Source of the DNA: Myxococcales bacterium
Lineage (GTDB): Bacteria > Myxococcota > Polyangia > Polyangiales > Polyangiaceae
Assembly (NCBI GenBank): GCA_020430865.1
Contig: JAGQIY010001277.1
Span: 1 to 23,119 of the forward strand
Direction: 5' to 3'
Length of the DNA: 23,119 nucleotides
Position numbers and translations under genes: made by a program. The notes below the pieces were generated by a model. That model saw nothing but the letters and a program-made list of their open reading frames with translations, made no database searches and was not told the origin of the DNA. Of this stretch, positions 22,544-23,119 are shown one piece after another (positions within the stretch are counted from its first letter, which is position 1; every line of letters starts with the position of its first letter).

Positions 22544-23059
22544 ATGGCCAGCATCGGGCGCTTCTTCTCCGTGACGCGGGCGGCGCTGGCCCTGGGTCTG
22601 GTGGGGGTGAGCGCAGTCCTCGGGGCGCGCTCGTTGACGCAGACTCAGAGCGGCGACCTCCCAGTCGGCGCGCTGATCCTCGCGGCCAGTCTGCTGCTGT
22701 TCGGCCTCGGTATGCTGCTCACCGTATTTCCGTACGGCTGTTCGCGCTGCCGGGTGAAGCTGCAGGAATCCGACACGACGTTCCCGGTCGGCTGCTACGA
22801 GCGACTCAACCAGACGCTGGTGCAGGGCAACGGACCGGCGCTGTGGGAGCTGCGCATCGAACCCAAGGACGAGACGCATTTCGCCAAGCTGCAGCTCGAG
22901 TACTGCCCGCGCTGTCAGCAGGTCGGGCGCGCGCAGGCCATCAGCCAGCACCACGACGGCGAGTTCGTGAACACCCGACAGCAAGGGCCACGCGTCGCCG
23001 TTGACGCCGAGTTCATCGCCACCGCCCTCGAGGTCGTGCGAAAGCGCGCGCTGCTCTGA
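22544..23059 (+). CDS. Two-span membrane protein with zinc-ribbon-like cysteines
   Basis: 171 residues, family not recognised. Two hydrophobic segments (about 8-30 and 40-63) are followed by a soluble part with CSRC (about 66-69) and CPRC (about 122-125), two CxxC knuckles about 53 residues apart that could bind one zinc. An extra Cys lies in VGCYERL. The short loop and basic residues after the second span suggest that the knuckle domain is cytoplasmic (inference). It comes after the add terminator and has its own promoter-like element, so it is probably a separate unit. Confidence 0.75.
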   Translation: MASIGRFFSVTRAALALGLVGVSAVLGARSLTQTQSGDLPVGALILAASLLLFGLGMLLTVFPYGCSRCRVKLQESDTTFPVGCYERLNQTLVQGNGPALWELRIEPKDETHFAKLQLEYCPRCQQVGRAQAISQHHDGEFVNTRQQGPRVAVDAEFIATALEVVRKRALL

Positions 23060-23063
23060 CGGC

Positions 23064-23119
23064 TCAGAAATGCAGGTCGGAGCGCACGTCGCCCGTGGCC
23101 TCGCCGAGCGTCTTGATCG
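23064..23119 (-). CDS. C-terminal fragment of a minus-strand gene
   Basis: An open minus-strand frame enters from the right edge and stops at TGA 23066-23064. The 18 visible residues read IKTLGEATGDVRSDLHF at the end. It is convergent with the zinc-ribbon gene, with only 4 nt between the two stop codons. Too short to assign. Confidence 0.45.
   Translation of the reverse strand, partial: IKTLGEATGDVRSDLHF

Noticed and set aside
1..23119. CRISPR array, insertion sequence, tRNA or rRNA gene
   Set aside because: I saw no spaced direct-repeat array, transposase-like ORF, cloverleaf or rRNA-like sequence; a tRNA scan would be needed to exclude a missed tRNA.

Overview
The window is GC-rich DNA with strongly G/C-biased third codon positions. 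It carries several secreted Cys- or Gly/Ser-rich lipoproteins, an extracytoplasmic-function (ECF) sigma module whose partner proteins look typical of large myxobacterial genomes, and a cytoplasmic multi-PAS histidine kinase. This suggests a myxobacterium of the Polyangia/Sorangiineae type (Myxococcota). The assignment rests on gene style and remembered family resemblance, not on a marker gene. I see no mobile element, CRISPR array, rRNA or tRNA, so this looks like ordinary chromosome.

Layout. Positions 1-2835 (minus strand) hold a putative envelope-stress or surface-signalling module: a periplasmic/outer-membrane protein, an ECF sigma factor, a translationally coupled single-span membrane protein (candidate anti-sigma factor) and a lipoprotein cut by the window edge. 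Positions 2916-6805 hold two divergent sodium-coupled transporters, an AGCS-type alanine/glycine symporter and an NhaC-type Na+/H+ antiporter, which share a 314-bp control region. Positions 7067-9906 encode a soluble PAS-PAS histidine kinase and a single-domain response regulator of the Rcp1 type. These are followed by a pyrophosphate-dependent phosphofructokinase and a Cys-rich lipoprotein. Seryl-tRNA synthetase (12330-13643, minus) is divergent from a small lipoprotein. An unrecognised 443-residue protein and a VWA-domain lipoprotein come next. RNase R (17333-19690, minus) is divergent from a VKOR-DsbA fusion. Adenosine deaminase, a small membrane zinc-ribbon protein and the tail of a convergent gene close the window.

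The genes fall into several small, mostly monocistronic units rather than one pathway. Shared themes are the cell envelope (lipoproteins, disulfide formation, ECF signalling), sodium-coupled transport, and housekeeping (serS, rnr, add, pfp).

The most interesting signal is regulatory. At least seven genes have a TANNNT hexamer only 6-8 nt before the start codon, and two more have a close relative of it. This is the arrangement expected for leaderless mRNAs. The genes that lack it mostly carry Shine-Dalgarno-like sequences. A second signal is a pair of adjacent hairpins that would bury the start codon of the ECF sigma gene. Strong inverted repeats, probably terminators, lie at both convergent gene junctions in the interior and after add.
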